Translations under genes and position numbers: made by a program
Assembly (NCBI GenBank): GCA_902793325.1
Contig: CADBCY010000015.1
Location: 1 to 60,084, forward strand
Source: an uncultured Eubacteriales bacterium
GTDB lineage: Bacteria > Bacillota > Clostridia > Christensenellales > Aristaeellaceae
Direction: 5' to 3'
Length of the DNA stretch: 60,084 nt
Part shown: positions 32,493 to 42,056 of the stretch, one piece after another
Numbering within the stretch: the stretch's first letter is position 1
Layout of the letters: every line of letters starts with the position of its first letter
Notes under the pieces: model-generated
What the model was told of the DNA's origin: nothing
The model's database searches: none
Seen by the model: only the letters and a program-made list of their open reading frames with translations

Positions 32493-32610
32493 GGCGATTT
32501 GTACCGTAATTTTGTATTGTAATCTTCCGGTGTGTGTGGTAAACTTGTCGTAAGGGACAACGCGCGACCCGCGATCCGCCGGTCGCGCCGGGAAAACGGG
32601 AGGTTGCCAC

Positions 32611-33234
32611 ATGCTGATCATCGGAATCTGCGGCGCCAGCGGCAGCGGTAAGTCCACGCTGGCAAAAGCGCTGACCGCGCGCCTGGAGAAGCCCTGCATC
32701 TACATCAAGCAGGATTCCTACTACCGGGATCACCCCGATCTTTCCTTCGAGGAGCGGGCGCGGTTGAACTACGACGAACCCGAAATCTTCGAGCATGACA
32801 TCCTGCGGGAGGACCTGATGCGCCTGCGCGAGGGCATGCCCATCACCACCAAGGAGTACGACTACACCCAGTACCGCCGGTGCGACCCCGATACGCTCAT
32901 CCAGCCCGCGGACGTGGTGCTGATCGAAGGCATCCACGTGTTCTACGACCCGCTGGTCCGGGAGCTGATGGACTTCAAGATCTACGTGCAGGTGGACCCC
33001 GACGTATGCCTGCTCCGCCGCGTGAAGCGCGACATCCGGGACCGCGGCCGCACCATCGAGAGCATCTACCGCCAGTACCTGGAGACCGTAAAGCCCATGT
33101 ACGAGAAGCACATCCGCAACTACGTGGAGTACGCCGATCTGATCGTCGCCCGCGGCGGCAAGAACGCCCGCATCGTGGATATCCTCGCCCACTACATCAA
33201 CTCCGGCATGATCGAGCCGAAGCAGGAATGGTGA
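32611..33234 (+). CDS. udk: Uridine kinase
   Basis: Phosphorylates uridine and cytidine in pyrimidine salvage. The 207 residues match Udk. The N-terminal P-loop is GICGASGSGKST (residues 6-17), followed by IKQDSYYRD, FDH-like substrate residues replaced here by YDEPEIFEHD, and LIEGIHVFYD (Walker B-like). GGGAGG precedes the ATG. It lies in the position near recN where spoIVB occurs in many Bacillota. A bidirectional terminator separates it from convergent recN. Confidence 0.94.
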   Translation: MLIIGICGASGSGKSTLAKALTARLEKPCIYIKQDSYYRDHPDLSFEERARLNYDEPEIFEHDILREDLMRLREGMPITTKEYDYTQYRRCDPDTLIQPADVVLIEGIHVFYDPLVRELMDFKIYVQVDPDVCLLRRVKRDIRDRGRTIESIYRQYLETVKPMYEKHIRNYVEYADLIVARGGKNARIVDILAHYINSGMIEPKQEW

Positions 33235-33248
33235 CCCCATCGTAACCA

Positions 33249-33296
33249 TAAACGACAACATGAGCCGGCGCGCTTGGCGTCGGCTCATGTCGTTTG
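33249..33296. terminator. Bidirectional terminator between udk and recN
   Basis: ACATGAGCCG pairs with CGGCTCATGT around a 13-nt loop, extended by AAACGAC/CGTTT with one bulge, giving A and T runs on both ends. Confidence 0.75.
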
Positions 33297-33299
33297 CGG

Positions 33300-35000
33300 C
33301 TATTGCAGGCGCTTGCGCGTCTCCTCGGCATCGCGCAGCATGTGGGTCGCGTGGCTCAGGCTGCTCTCGCTGTCCTCTGCGCCGCCCACCAGGCGAGAGA
33401 GCTCGCGCACGCGCCCGTCCCAGTCCAGCGCGCGCACCACGGTGTCGGTGCGGTCGTCCCCCACCACCTTTTCCACCAGGTAGTGGGCGTTGCCCAGCGC
33501 GGCGATCTGCGGCAGGTGGGTGATGCACAGCACCTGGCGGCTGCGGGCGATCATGCACATCTTTTCCCCCACTACCTGCGCCATGCGCCCGGACACGCCG
33601 GTGTCGATCTCGTCGAAGATCATGCTGTCCACGCCCTCGGCGTCCATGGAGATGACCTTGAGCGCCAGCATCACGCGGGAGATCTCGCCGCCGGAGGCGA
33701 TGCTCGCCAGCGGGCGCAGCGGTTCGCCGGGATTGGGCGAGATCATGAATTCGATGCGGTCCATGCCCGTGGCCGTGGGCTTTTCCTCCGGCTCCACCCG
33801 CACCTCGAAGCGGGTGCGGCCCATGCCGAGGTCCCGGAGCTGCTCGCAAATCCTCTCCGCCAGCTCCGCCGCCGCGGCCTTTCGCTTCTCGGTCAGCTCC
33901 GCGCACGCCGCGCGCAGCTTCGCGTCGGCCTCGCGGTACGCCTTCTTCAGGGCGGCGATGCGCTCCTCGCTGCTGCCGAGCTGCGAGAGCTGCTCGTTCA
34001 CGGATTGCCCGTAGGCGATGACCTCCTCCACCGTAGCGCCGTACTTGCGCTCCAGGCGGCGGATGAGGTCGAGCCTGCCCGCCAGCTTCTCCAGTTGGCC
34101 GGGCTCGAAGTCCAGCTCGTCCACGATGCCCTGCAGTTCGTAGCCGACGTCCTGCGCGGCGTAGTAGATCTCCCGCAGCCGTCCGGCGAGCGCGGCGTAC
34201 TTCTCGTTGATCGGCGCGATGCGGTCCATGGCCTCCGCCGAGCGCAGCAGCGCCTCCTGGGCGCTGGCGCTTCGTCCGTCGCCCTGGTACACCAGCGTGT
34301 ACGCCGTCTCCACGCCGTCGCGGATCTTCTCCGCGTTCTCCAGGATGGCCAGCTTCCGCTCCAGCCTGTCCTCCTCGCCGGGCTTGAGCCGCGCGGCCGC
34401 GATCTCCTGCGCCTGGAAGGTCAGCGCGTCGGTAAGCCGTTCCTTCTCGGAAGCGTCCTTCATCAGCTTTTTCAGGTCCGAGGCGATCCTTCCCCGCTCG
34501 GCGTGGCGCGCGGCCACCGCTTCGCGGAGCGCGCAAATGGCCTCGCCGCCGAAGTCGTCCAGGAAATCCATGTGCCGGGCGGGATTCATCAGCGCCTGGT
34601 GCTCGTGCTGGCCGTGGACATCCATCAGCAGGCCGGTGAGCTGCTTCAGCGTGTTCAGCGGCACCACCACGTCCGCCACCCGGCAGAGGTTCCTGCCGCT
34701 GCGGCTCAGCTCGCGCCGCACGGCGATCAGCCCGTCCTCCGCGTCGATGCCCTGCTCCCGGGCAAACGCCAGCGCGCGCGGGTTTTCCGAAATGTCGAAC
34801 ACCGCCTGCACCATGCCCTTCTCCGCGCCGGTGCGGATCATATCCCGGTCCGCGCGGCCGCCCAGGGCCAGGTTCACGCTGTCCACCACGATGGACTTGC
34901 CCGCGCCCGTCTCGCCCGTAAGCACATTGAATCCCTGCGCGAATTCCAGGCGCAGCGATTCAATGAGGGCGATGTTTTTAATTGTCAGTTCCAGCAGCAT
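33300..35000 (-). CDS. recN: DNA repair protein RecN
   Basis: SMC-like ATPase for double-strand break repair, 566 residues. The N-terminal half has Walker A GETGAGKS and opens LELTIKNIALIESL. Two long coiled-coil arms cover about 160-380. The C-terminal ATPase half has the ABC signature ASGGEISRVMLALK and Walker B IFDEIDTGVSG. It is the last gene of the minus-strand block and starts 16 bp after argR, the conserved argR-recN order of Bacillota. Confidence 0.97.
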   Translation of the reverse strand: MLLELTIKNIALIESLRLEFAQGFNVLTGETGAGKSIVVDSVNLALGGRADRDMIRTGAEKGMVQAVFDISENPRALAFAREQGIDAEDGLIAVRRELSRSGRNLCRVADVVVPLNTLKQLTGLLMDVHGQHEHQALMNPARHMDFLDDFGGEAICALREAVAARHAERGRIASDLKKLMKDASEKERLTDALTFQAQEIAAARLKPGEEDRLERKLAILENAEKIRDGVETAYTLVYQGDGRSASAQEALLRSAEAMDRIAPINEKYAALAGRLREIYYAAQDVGYELQGIVDELDFEPGQLEKLAGRLDLIRRLERKYGATVEEVIAYGQSVNEQLSQLGSSEERIAALKKAYREADAKLRAACAELTEKRKAAAAELAERICEQLRDLGMGRTRFEVRVEPEEKPTATGMDRIEFMISPNPGEPLRPLASIASGGEISRVMLALKVISMDAEGVDSMIFDEIDTGVSGRMAQVVGEKMCMIARSRQVLCITHLPQIAALGNAHYLVEKVVGDDRTDTVVRALDWDGRVRELSRLVGGAEDSESSLSHATHMLRDAEETRKRLQ

Positions 35001-35016
35001 GTTTGCCTAACTCCGT

Positions 35017-35469
35017 TCACCCGTGCAACAGTGTGTTGAGCTTTGCGACCAGCGCCTCCGCCGCCTCGTCGGAGCGCGCGATGATCAGCAGCGTGTTGTC
35101 GCCGGCAATCGTGCCCATGACCTCGCTCCACTTCATGGAGTCGATTGCCTCGCCCGCGGCGTTGGCGCTGGCGCTGAGCGTGTTGACGACGATCAGGTTG
35201 TTCACGTACTCCATGTTCACGATGGATTCGGCGAGGATGCGGGCAAAGCGGTCGTTCATGCCCTTCTCCGCGCGTTCCACGGTGGCGTATTTGTAGCCGC
35301 CGCGCTCCGACAGCACCTTCAACAGGCGCAGCTCCTTGATGTCGCGGGACACCGTGGCCTGCGTCACCCGGACGCCGCGGTTCTTCAGCTCTTCCGCCAG
35401 CTCTTCCTGGGTCTCGATGTCCTTGCTCTCTATGATCTCCAAAATCAGGTTGTGGCGCGCGCTCTTCAT
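35017..35469 (-). CDS. argR: Arginine repressor ArgR/AhrC
   Basis: Hexameric arginine-responsive regulator, 150 residues. The N-terminal winged helix (about 1-70, ETQEELAEELKNRGVRVTQA and VSRDIKEL) binds DNA; the C-terminal domain has the arginine-binding GTIAGDNT segment at about 121-128. It lies between nadK and recN. No arginine biosynthesis gene is in the window and I see no clear ARG box beside it. Confidence 0.95.
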   Translation of the reverse strand: MKSARHNLILEIIESKDIETQEELAEELKNRGVRVTQATVSRDIKELRLLKVLSERGGYKYATVERAEKGMNDRFARILAESIVNMEYVNNLIVVNTLSASANAAGEAIDSMKWSEVMGTIAGDNTLLIIARSDEAAEALVAKLNTLLHG

Positions 35470-35540
35470 TTCCCCATTGCCCCCGATCGCGTTGCTCTAT
35501 ATATAAAGTGTGCGTTGTCCGTCCAAGGATTCGTGGTCGT

Positions 35541-36392
35541 TCAGTGCGTCCATTCCGACAGCTTGCTGCGCAGCAGGCCGAAGTAGTTCCGATCCTCCAG
35601 GTGCACGAATCGCGCCTGGTACGCGGACCTGCAAATGGTGATTTCCGGCTTCTCCCGGGTCAGCGGCACGGCACGGCGCCCGTCGAGCACGGCCTGCGCG
35701 GCCACGCGGTCGTCGAGCACGCGCACCGTGATGCGCTCGTCCGCGGACACCACCACGGGCCTCGCGTTCAGCGTGTGCGGGCTCACCGGCGTGAGCAGCA
35801 TACAGTCCAGCCCGGGCAGCACGATGGGCCCGCCGGCGGACAGCGAATAGGCGGTGGAGCCTGTGGCCGTGGCGACGATGAGCCCGTCGCCGGAGATGCA
35901 GTCCACCAGCGCGCCGTTTGCACGGTATTCCAGGGACAACGCGCGAACCGCCGCGGTGGATCGCGCAATGACGATGTCGTTCAGCGCAAACAGCTTCGCC
36001 GGATCGCGCCCTTCCAGTTGCAGAGTCGTGCGAACGTCCACGCCGAAGTCCTCCGCCAGCAGGCGGTCAACCAGGGCCTCGTTCAGCTCGCCGGTCTCTA
36101 TTTGGGTCAAAAAACCAAGGCGACCGAGATTGACGCCCAGAATGGGAATGCCGTATGGAATTGCCCGGTCCAGCCCGGTGAGTATGGTTCCGTCTCCCCC
36201 GAGGACGATCAGCAGCCGGCAGCGGTCAAAGGCCTCCACCAGCAGTCCGGGATCCCCGAGTTCCGCGTCCAGCTCGTCGTTGACGCAGATTTCCGCGCCG
36301 CGGCGGCGAAGCATGTCGATGAGTCTGCGGGCGACCTCCACGCCGTTTCGCTTGGTAGAATTCCAGTGGATTCCCACGCAACGAACCGCCAT
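35541..36392 (-). CDS. nadK: NAD kinase
   Basis: ATP-NAD kinase producing NADP, 283 residues. The conserved GGDGT motif is in LLIVLGGDGTIL (about 61-72). LNDIVIAR corresponds to the NE/D motif and GDGLIVATATGSTAYSLSAGGP to the glycine-rich NAD-binding segment. It lies between tlyA and argR as in B. subtilis relatives. GGGGGG lies about 6 bases before the ATG. Confidence 0.96.
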   Translation of the reverse strand: MAVRCVGIHWNSTKRNGVEVARRLIDMLRRRGAEICVNDELDAELGDPGLLVEAFDRCRLLIVLGGDGTILTGLDRAIPYGIPILGVNLGRLGFLTQIETGELNEALVDRLLAEDFGVDVRTTLQLEGRDPAKLFALNDIVIARSTAAVRALSLEYRANGALVDCISGDGLIVATATGSTAYSLSAGGPIVLPGLDCMLLTPVSPHTLNARPVVVSADERITVRVLDDRVAAQAVLDGRRAVPLTREKPEITICRSAYQARFVHLEDRNYFGLLRSKLSEWTH

Positions 36393-36434
36393 GTCAATCC
36401 CCCCATATATACACTATACCAAAGATCAGTTGAG

Positions 36435-37265
36435 TTACAATACCCTATTGGTCAATATAAAAAAATTGTCATATGCGCGGTCTATTGTGACATCGACGGA
36501 GATTTCCCGTCCATTCGCCGTCACATTTTCCCCGCGCACGATGTCGAGCAGGAATTCGATGTTTCCCTCCGGCCCGCGGATGGGCGAATAATCCAGCCCG
36601 TTGACCCGCCAGCCCAGGGTGGACACGAACGCGCAGATCTCCCGCAGCACCTTTTCGTGCACGGCGCGGTCGCGGACGACGCCCTTTTCCCCCACCTCGT
36701 GCTTTTCCGCCTCGAACTGCGGCTTGACCAGCGCCACGAATTCGGCGTCCTGGCCCTCCAGCGCCGAGAGCGCCGCGGGCAGCACGGCGCGGAGCGATAT
36801 GAACGACACGTCCGTCGCGCCGAAGTCCGGCCGCGGATCGAAGTCGTCCGGTTTCAGGAAGCGGGCGTTGGTGCGCTCCATGCAGCACACGCGCGCATCG
36901 CTGCGCAGCCGGTAGTCGAGCAGGTTGTAGCCCACGTCCACGGCGTACACCTTCGCCGCGCCGGCGCGGAGCATCACGTCCGTAAACCCGCCGGTGCTGG
37001 CGCCCACGTCCACGCAGACGCGGCCCTTCAAGTCGATGTCAAAGGCGTCCAGCGCCTTCTTCAGCTTGTGCGCCCCGCGGCTGACGTAGGCATCCAGCGC
37101 CCCCTTCACCCGCAGCGCGTCGCCGGGCTTCAGCGTCTCGCTGGCGCGGAGGATCTTCCGGTCGCCCGCCATCACGCGGCCCTCCATGATGAGCGCCCGC
37201 GCCAGCTCCAGGCTGGGCAGGTTCAAATCCTCGTACAGGGCCTCGTCGGCGCGTCGCTTTGTCAT
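36435..37265 (-). CDS. tlyA: TlyA-family rRNA methyltransferase, second copy
   Basis: A 276-residue S4-FtsJ methyltransferase at the conserved dxs-tlyA-nadK position. The S4 domain is about 1-62 (ELARALIMEGRVMAG). Methyltransferase motifs are CVDVGASTGGFTDVML, YAVDVGYNLLDYRLR, TDVSFISLRAVLP and LVKPQFEAEKHEVGEKG. It differs throughout from the copy at 12360-13172, which lacks the YNLLDYRLR segment typical of this orthologue group and the C-terminal tail. It starts 3 bp after the dxs stop, implying translational coupling. Confidence 0.95.
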   Translation of the reverse strand: MTKRRADEALYEDLNLPSLELARALIMEGRVMAGDRKILRASETLKPGDALRVKGALDAYVSRGAHKLKKALDAFDIDLKGRVCVDVGASTGGFTDVMLRAGAAKVYAVDVGYNLLDYRLRSDARVCCMERTNARFLKPDDFDPRPDFGATDVSFISLRAVLPAALSALEGQDAEFVALVKPQFEAEKHEVGEKGVVRDRAVHEKVLREICAFVSTLGWRVNGLDYSPIRGPEGNIEFLLDIVRGENVTANGREISVDVTIDRAYDNFFILTNRVL

Positions 37266-37268
37266 CGG

Positions 37269-39143
37269 TCAAGCCTCTTTCGCAATCGATTGGAACCGCT
37301 CCAGCACCCGCGTGGCGATGGCGTTCGCGCTCAGGCCGCTGGCTTCAAGCTGCTGCTGCACGGTGCCGTGGGCGATGAAGCGGTCCGGCACGCCGAGCGT
37401 CATCACTGGTACGGATACGCCCTCGCGCGCGAGGACCTCCAGCACGCCCTCGCCGAAGCCGCCCGCCACGGCGTTTTCCTCCAGCGTCACCACCAGCTTC
37501 GCGGAGCGCGCCTGGCGAAGCAGCATCTCCTCGTCCATGGGCTTCACGAACCTGGCGTCCGCGACGCCCGCCGCCACGCGCTTCCCCAGCAGCTCGATGG
37601 CCGCCTGCATCGCCAGGGGCACCATGCGCCCCACGGCGAACATCATCACGTCCTCGCCTGCGCTCAGAAGCTCCCACTTGCCCAGCCGGATCTCGCCCTG
37701 CGTCTGGATGCCCGGGCCCATGTCGTCGCCGTTCTTGGGGTAGCGAATGGCCATCGGCGCGTCCACCGTGCGGCTGAGGGCGATCAGCTTCTTGAGATCC
37801 CGCACGTCCCGCGGCGCGGCCACGATCATGTTCGGCAACTGGCGCAGGTAGCTCAGGTCCAGCACGCCCTGGTGGGTCGCGCCGTCCGCGCCGACCAGCC
37901 CCGCGCGGTCGATGAGAAACGTCACCGGCAGCGCGTTGCGGCACACGTCCATAGCGATCTGGTCGTAGGCGCGCTGGAGGAACGTGGAGTAGATGGCCAC
38001 GTAGGGCTTCATGCCCTGGGCCGCCATGCCCGCCGCCATGGTGACGGCATGCTCCTCCGCGATGCCCACGTCGAAGAAGCGCTCGGGATGGGCCTGCTCG
38101 AACACCTCCAGCCCCGTGCCGCCGGACATCGCGGCCGTGACGGCGCAGATGCGCACGTCCGTGTCCGCCATGTCCGAAAGTTGCGCGGCGGCGATCCTGC
38201 CGTTCAGCGCGTGCTTCTCCTTGCGGCTCTCGCCGGATTCCACCTCAAACGGCGCCACGCCGTGGTACTGGTCGGGGTGAACCTCCGCGGGCCGGTAGCC
38301 CTTGCCCTTCAACGTGACCACGTGGATGAGCACCGGCTCGTTGTCCTCCCTGGCGCGCTTCAGCACGCGGATCAGGTGCTTGATGTCGTGGCCGTCGATC
38401 GGCCCGATGTAGCGGAAGCCCAGCGTCTCGAAGAACTTGCCGTCCACGAACAGCGACTTCACGGCGTCGCGCAGCTTTTCGAGGAAGCCGAACACCGGCA
38501 TGCCGACGCCGGGGATCTTCTCCAGCCCGCGCCGGACGCCCCGCTTGAACGCGCGGTAGGACCTGCTCTGCCGGAGCCCCGTGAGGTACTTGCTGACCGC
38601 GCCCACGTTCCGGGAGATGGACATGGCGTTGTCGTTCAGCACGACGATCATCCGCGTGTTGCTGCGGCCTGCGTCGTTCAGCGCCTCGTAGCACATGCCG
38701 CCGCTCAGCGCGCCGTCGCCCACCACGGCCACCACGTCGTAATCGTCGTTCATGATCTCCCGCGCGCGCACCATGCCGAGCGCCGCCGAAATAGCCGTGG
38801 AAGCGTGCCCGGCGGTAAAGCAGTCGTATTCGCTCTCCTCCGCCTGGGGGAAGCCGCTCGCGCCGCCCCGCTGGCGCAGCCGCCTGAACGCCGTGCGCCG
38901 CCCGGTGAGGAGCTTGTGCGCGTAGCACTGGTGCCCCACGTCGAACACGAGCTTGTCGTCCGGGGCGTCGAACACGTAGTGCAGCGCCAGCGTCAGTTCC
39001 ACCATGCCCAGGTTGGAGGACAGGTGGCCGCCGCGGTCGGAGACCACCTGGATGATCTCGTCGCGCAGTTCAGCCGCCAGCTGCTTCAGCTGGCGGACGT
39101 TCAGTTTTTTCAGATCAGAGGGTTCGCGTATCTGTTCCAGCAT
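37269..39143 (-). CDS. dxs: 1-Deoxy-D-xylulose-5-phosphate synthase
   Basis: TPP-dependent first enzyme of the MEP isoprenoid pathway, joining pyruvate and glyceraldehyde-3-phosphate. The 624 residues are normal. Landmarks are SSNLGMVELTLALHYVFD, DVGHQCYAHKLLTGR, the TPP motif GDGALSGGMCYEALNDAG, and DRAGLVGADGATHQGVLDL in the pyrimidine domain. It neighbours ispA, so early and chain-elongating isoprenoid steps are co-expressed. Product use (undecaprenyl phosphate, quinone) is not shown here. Confidence 0.97.
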   Translation of the reverse strand: MLEQIREPSDLKKLNVRQLKQLAAELRDEIIQVVSDRGGHLSSNLGMVELTLALHYVFDAPDDKLVFDVGHQCYAHKLLTGRRTAFRRLRQRGGASGFPQAEESEYDCFTAGHASTAISAALGMVRAREIMNDDYDVVAVVGDGALSGGMCYEALNDAGRSNTRMIVVLNDNAMSISRNVGAVSKYLTGLRQSRSYRAFKRGVRRGLEKIPGVGMPVFGFLEKLRDAVKSLFVDGKFFETLGFRYIGPIDGHDIKHLIRVLKRAREDNEPVLIHVVTLKGKGYRPAEVHPDQYHGVAPFEVESGESRKEKHALNGRIAAAQLSDMADTDVRICAVTAAMSGGTGLEVFEQAHPERFFDVGIAEEHAVTMAAGMAAQGMKPYVAIYSTFLQRAYDQIAMDVCRNALPVTFLIDRAGLVGADGATHQGVLDLSYLRQLPNMIVAAPRDVRDLKKLIALSRTVDAPMAIRYPKNGDDMGPGIQTQGEIRLGKWELLSAGEDVMMFAVGRMVPLAMQAAIELLGKRVAAGVADARFVKPMDEEMLLRQARSAKLVVTLEENAVAGGFGEGVLEVLAREGVSVPVMTLGVPDRFIAHGTVQQQLEASGLSANAIATRVLERFQSIAKEA

Positions 39144-39185
39144 TCGTCTACTCCGTCGGTCGTTTGCCCGGCTCCCGGGCGGGAA

Positions 39186-40091
39186 TCACTTCGTCCGCCC
39201 CACCATGTCGTCCGCGAGGGCGCGGAAGAAGTCGGCGTCCGGGCCGAAGCTGTCCAGCGCCCGGACGGCCTCGGCGTGCAGCCGTTCGACCAGCGCCCGC
39301 GTGCCGTCGACGCCGTAGGCGGAGATGCAGGTCAGCTTGCCGCTCCGGGCGTCCTTGCCCAGCGTCTTGCCCATGTCCTCCACCGTGCCCACCACGTCCA
39401 GCAGGTCGTCGGTGGCCTGGAACAGCAGCCCGAAGGCGCGACCATAGGCGGTCAGCGCCTCCATCTGCGCCTCCGTGGCGCGGCACAGCCGCCCCGCCGC
39501 GCGCAGCGGATAGATGAACATGCAGGCGGTCTTGCCGTACTGTATGCACTCAAGCTCCGCCTCGCCGCCGGTCTTTTCGCGCTCGCACCATAGGTCCAGC
39601 ACCTGCCCGGCGATCATGCCCGTGACGCCGCTGCCCGTGGCGATCTCCCGCATGGCGAGCAGGGAATCCGCCGCGCGGTCCAGCCGGCAGGATGCCTGCG
39701 CGAGCATCGTCTCGAACGCGCAGTTCAGCAGCCCGTCCCCCGCCAGGATGGCCTGCCCTTCGCCGAACACCACGTGGTTGGTGGGGCGGCCGCGGCGCAG
39801 GGTGTCGTCGTCCATGCCCGGCAGGTCGTCGTGGATCAGCGAATAGGTGTGGATCATCTCCACCGCGCAGGCGAAATCCAGCGCGTCCTCCACGCTGCCG
39901 CCCAGCAGCTCCACCGCCGCCAACAGCATGCAGGGCCGGAGCCGCTTGCCGCCCGCCGACAGGCTGTAGCGCATCGACGCGCTCAGCAGGCCGGGCAGCT
40001 TGCCGATGCCGGCGCTGCCCTCGGGGGTGATCTCCGGGATCTGCGCCAACCGGTCGTTGACGATCCGCGCGTACTCCTGCAACGTCCTCAT
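39186..40091 (-). CDS. ispA: Polyprenyl (farnesyl) diphosphate synthase
   Basis: A trans-prenyltransferase of 301 residues, likely making geranyl/farnesyl diphosphate. The first Asp-rich motif is DDLPGMDDDTLRRGRPTNH, of the short-chain bacterial type with two residues inserted, and the second is QATDDLLDVVG. GKRLRPCMLLAAVELLGG precedes the first motif. It overlaps the xseB stop by 4 bp, a coupled arrangement common in Bacillota. Confidence 0.95.
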   Translation of the reverse strand: MRTLQEYARIVNDRLAQIPEITPEGSAGIGKLPGLLSASMRYSLSAGGKRLRPCMLLAAVELLGGSVEDALDFACAVEMIHTYSLIHDDLPGMDDDTLRRGRPTNHVVFGEGQAILAGDGLLNCAFETMLAQASCRLDRAADSLLAMREIATGSGVTGMIAGQVLDLWCEREKTGGEAELECIQYGKTACMFIYPLRAAGRLCRATEAQMEALTAYGRAFGLLFQATDDLLDVVGTVEDMGKTLGKDARSGKLTCISAYGVDGTRALVERLHAEAVRALDSFGPDADFFRALADDMVGRTK

Positions 40092-40309
40092 GCCTGCTCC
40101 CCTCCGGCGAGTTCGCGCTCGCCGCTCGCCGTCAGCACGCGGATCCTGCGGTCGCTCTCGTCCAGCAGCGCGCCCAGCGCGTCCTTCAACGCGACGGCGC
40201 GCTCGTAGGCCGCGAACGATTCCTCCAGCGACATCTGCCCGGATTCAAGGCGCTGCACCAGCGCCTCCAGCTCCTGCATGCCTTCCTCAAAGACGATCTT
40301 ATTCTCCAT
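40088..40309 (-). CDS. xseB: Exodeoxyribonuclease VII small subunit
   Basis: A 73-residue helical protein, normal for XseB. The core FEEGMQELEALVQRLESGQM followed by SLEESFAAYERAV is the family signature. It overlaps xseA by 11 bp and ispA by 4 bp, and would assemble with XseA. Confidence 0.95.
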   Translation of the reverse strand: MENKIVFEEGMQELEALVQRLESGQMSLEESFAAYERAVALKDALGALLDESDRRIRVLTASGERELAGGEQA

Positions 40310-41540
40310 GCGTTTGATCCTCGTTCAGCGTGATCGTGTCGACGTGTGCCGTCAGCGTGCCGTCCGACAGGCGGACGCCGATGGCGTCGCCCGGCTTCGC
40401 GCCCTTCGCGGAGGTCAGCAGCGCGCCGCCCGGCCCGGTCACGATGGCATAGCCCCGCGCCAGCACTGCCTCAGGGTTCATGGCCCGCAGCGACGCCGTT
40501 ATGGCGTCCAGCTTTCGCCTGCGGCCGTCCAGCATCGCGCCGCCCGCGGCCGCAAGCCGCGCCCCGAGCGCGTCCAGCGCGGCGCGGCGCGGTTCCAGCA
40601 GCACCTGATCGGGCGCCGCGAGCGCCCGGGACGCGCACAGCCTCTCCCAGCGCATGCGCCGCACCCTCTGGCCGTTCTCCAGCGAAGCGGACAGCCGCCG
40701 AAGCAGCGCGGCGAGCGACACACGGAGCTGCTCGCGCTCCGGCACGGCCAGCTCCGCCGCCATGGACGGCGTCGCCGCCCGGACATCCGCGACGAAGTCG
40801 GCGATGGTAAAGTCCACCTCGTGCCCGACGCAACTGATCACGGGGATCCTCGACGCTGCGATGGCCCGCGCCACCGGCTCCTCGTTGAAGGCCCAGAGGT
40901 CCTCGATGCTGCCGCCGCCGCGGCCCACCAGTATGACGTCGCTGCGCCCGTCCGCGTTGAGCCTGCGGATGGCTTCGACGATCTCCCCCGCCGCCGCCGC
41001 GCCCTGCACCGCGCAGGGAGCCACGATCACGCCCACGTTCGGGTCGCGCCGGCGCGCCACGCGCAGTATGTCCCGCAGCGCCGCGCCGGTCTCGGAGGTC
41101 GCGACACCGATGACCTTTGGCAGGAGCGGCAGCGGGCGCTTGCGCGCGGGATCGAACAGGCCCTCCGCCATCAGCCTGCGCTTCAACTGCTCAAAGCGCA
41201 TCAGCAGGTCGCCCTGCCCCGCCCTGCGCATGACCCGGACGTACAACTGGTAGCTGCCGTCGCGCACGAACAGCGACGCCGCGCCGCGCACGGTCACCTG
41301 CATGCCGTCCTCGGGCCGGAAATCGAGCGCCATCGCGTGCTCGCGGAACATGACGCACTGCACCCGCGAGGCCTCGTCCTTCAGAGAAAAGTACCTGTGG
41401 CCGCTGCTGTGGTGCTTGTAGCCGGAGATTTCCCCGGTGACCTCCAGGTTCCTGAGCAGCGGATCGCCCGCCATCAGACGGCGCGCGTACTCGTTGAGCT
41501 CCGTTACGCTGAGCGCCGCGCCGGTTCCCGCCTCGATCAC
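40299..41540 (-). CDS. xseA: Exodeoxyribonuclease VII large subunit
   Basis: Catalytic subunit of exonuclease VII, which degrades single-stranded DNA to oligonucleotides. The 413 residues hold an N-terminal OB fold (VTGEISGYKHHSSGHRYFSL), the catalytic core (GVATSETGAALRDIL, LVGRGGGSIEDLWAFNEE, ISCVGHEVDFTIADFVAD) and a helical arm. It overlaps nusB by 4 bp, the ATGA type of coupling. Confidence 0.97.
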   Translation of the reverse strand: MIEAGTGAALSVTELNEYARRLMAGDPLLRNLEVTGEISGYKHHSSGHRYFSLKDEASRVQCVMFREHAMALDFRPEDGMQVTVRGAASLFVRDGSYQLYVRVMRRAGQGDLLMRFEQLKRRLMAEGLFDPARKRPLPLLPKVIGVATSETGAALRDILRVARRRDPNVGVIVAPCAVQGAAAAGEIVEAIRRLNADGRSDVILVGRGGGSIEDLWAFNEEPVARAIAASRIPVISCVGHEVDFTIADFVADVRAATPSMAAELAVPEREQLRVSLAALLRRLSASLENGQRVRRMRWERLCASRALAAPDQVLLEPRRAALDALGARLAAAGGAMLDGRRRKLDAITASLRAMNPEAVLARGYAIVTGPGGALLTSAKGAKPGDAIGVRLSDGTLTAHVDTITLNEDQTHGE

Positions 41541-41944
41541 GCCTGCCCGTCCCCCAGGCCGCGCGCCAGGCTGCCCAGCACGCCGTTGATGAACGCGCCG
41601 GCCTTGTCCGTGGAATACTGGTTGGCCAGCTCCACGGCCTCGTTGATGACGATGCGCTCGTTGGTCTTGCCCTGCGTCAGCTCGTAGGCCGCGATGCGCA
41701 GGATCGCCAGGTCCACGCGGGTGACGCGCTCCAGCGACCAGCCGCGGACGTAGGCGGACAGCCGCTCGTCCAGCGCCGCGGCGTTCTGCTTGACGCCCTC
41801 CACAAGGCCGTTCATGAAGTCGAATTCCTTCTCGCCCGGGGTGACCTCCAGCAGGTTCTCAAAGGTCGCCTCGCCGCCTTCGCCGCCCATTTCCCACTCG
41901 TAGACCAGCTTCATGGCCTGCGCGCGCGCTGTTTTCCTATCCAT
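41537..41944 (-). CDS. nusB: Transcription antitermination factor NusB
   Basis: An RNA-binding factor of the rRNA antitermination complex with NusE, 135 residues, all helical. It opens MDRKTARAQAMKLVYEWEM and ends with the conserved AILRIAAYEL, VINEAVELANQYSTDKAGAFINGVL and LARGL segments. It is preceded by a strong hairpin that separates it from amaP. Confidence 0.96.
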   Translation of the reverse strand: MDRKTARAQAMKLVYEWEMGGEGGEATFENLLEVTPGEKEFDFMNGLVEGVKQNAAALDERLSAYVRGWSLERVTRVDLAILRIAAYELTQGKTNERIVINEAVELANQYSTDKAGAFINGVLGSLARGLGDGQA

Positions 41945-41988
41945 GCATGCCTCAACTTTCAGACGTTCATAGGGTGTCTAACACGCAA

Positions 41989-42022
41989 GTATTGCGGTGG
42001 CACGGTTGTGCCGCCGCAATAC
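41989..42022. other. Stable hairpin between amaP and nusB
   Basis: About 15 bp of pairing (GTATTGCGG-t-GGCAC with GTGCC-g-CCGCAATAC, GGTT loop) without a T run. It may be a weak terminator, processing site or mRNA stabiliser within the minus-strand operon. Confidence 0.5.
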
Positions 42023-42056
42023 GCACGGTCGTTCGGTGTTGGTGCCCGTCAACGGG

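Noticed and set aside
35508-39593. A 1361-codon open frame on the plus strand
   Set aside because: It is antisense to nadK, tlyA, dxs and ispA. Its composition (Arg, His, Val, Gln-rich) is typical of the complement of high-GC genes, and all four genes opposite it have clear family motifs.
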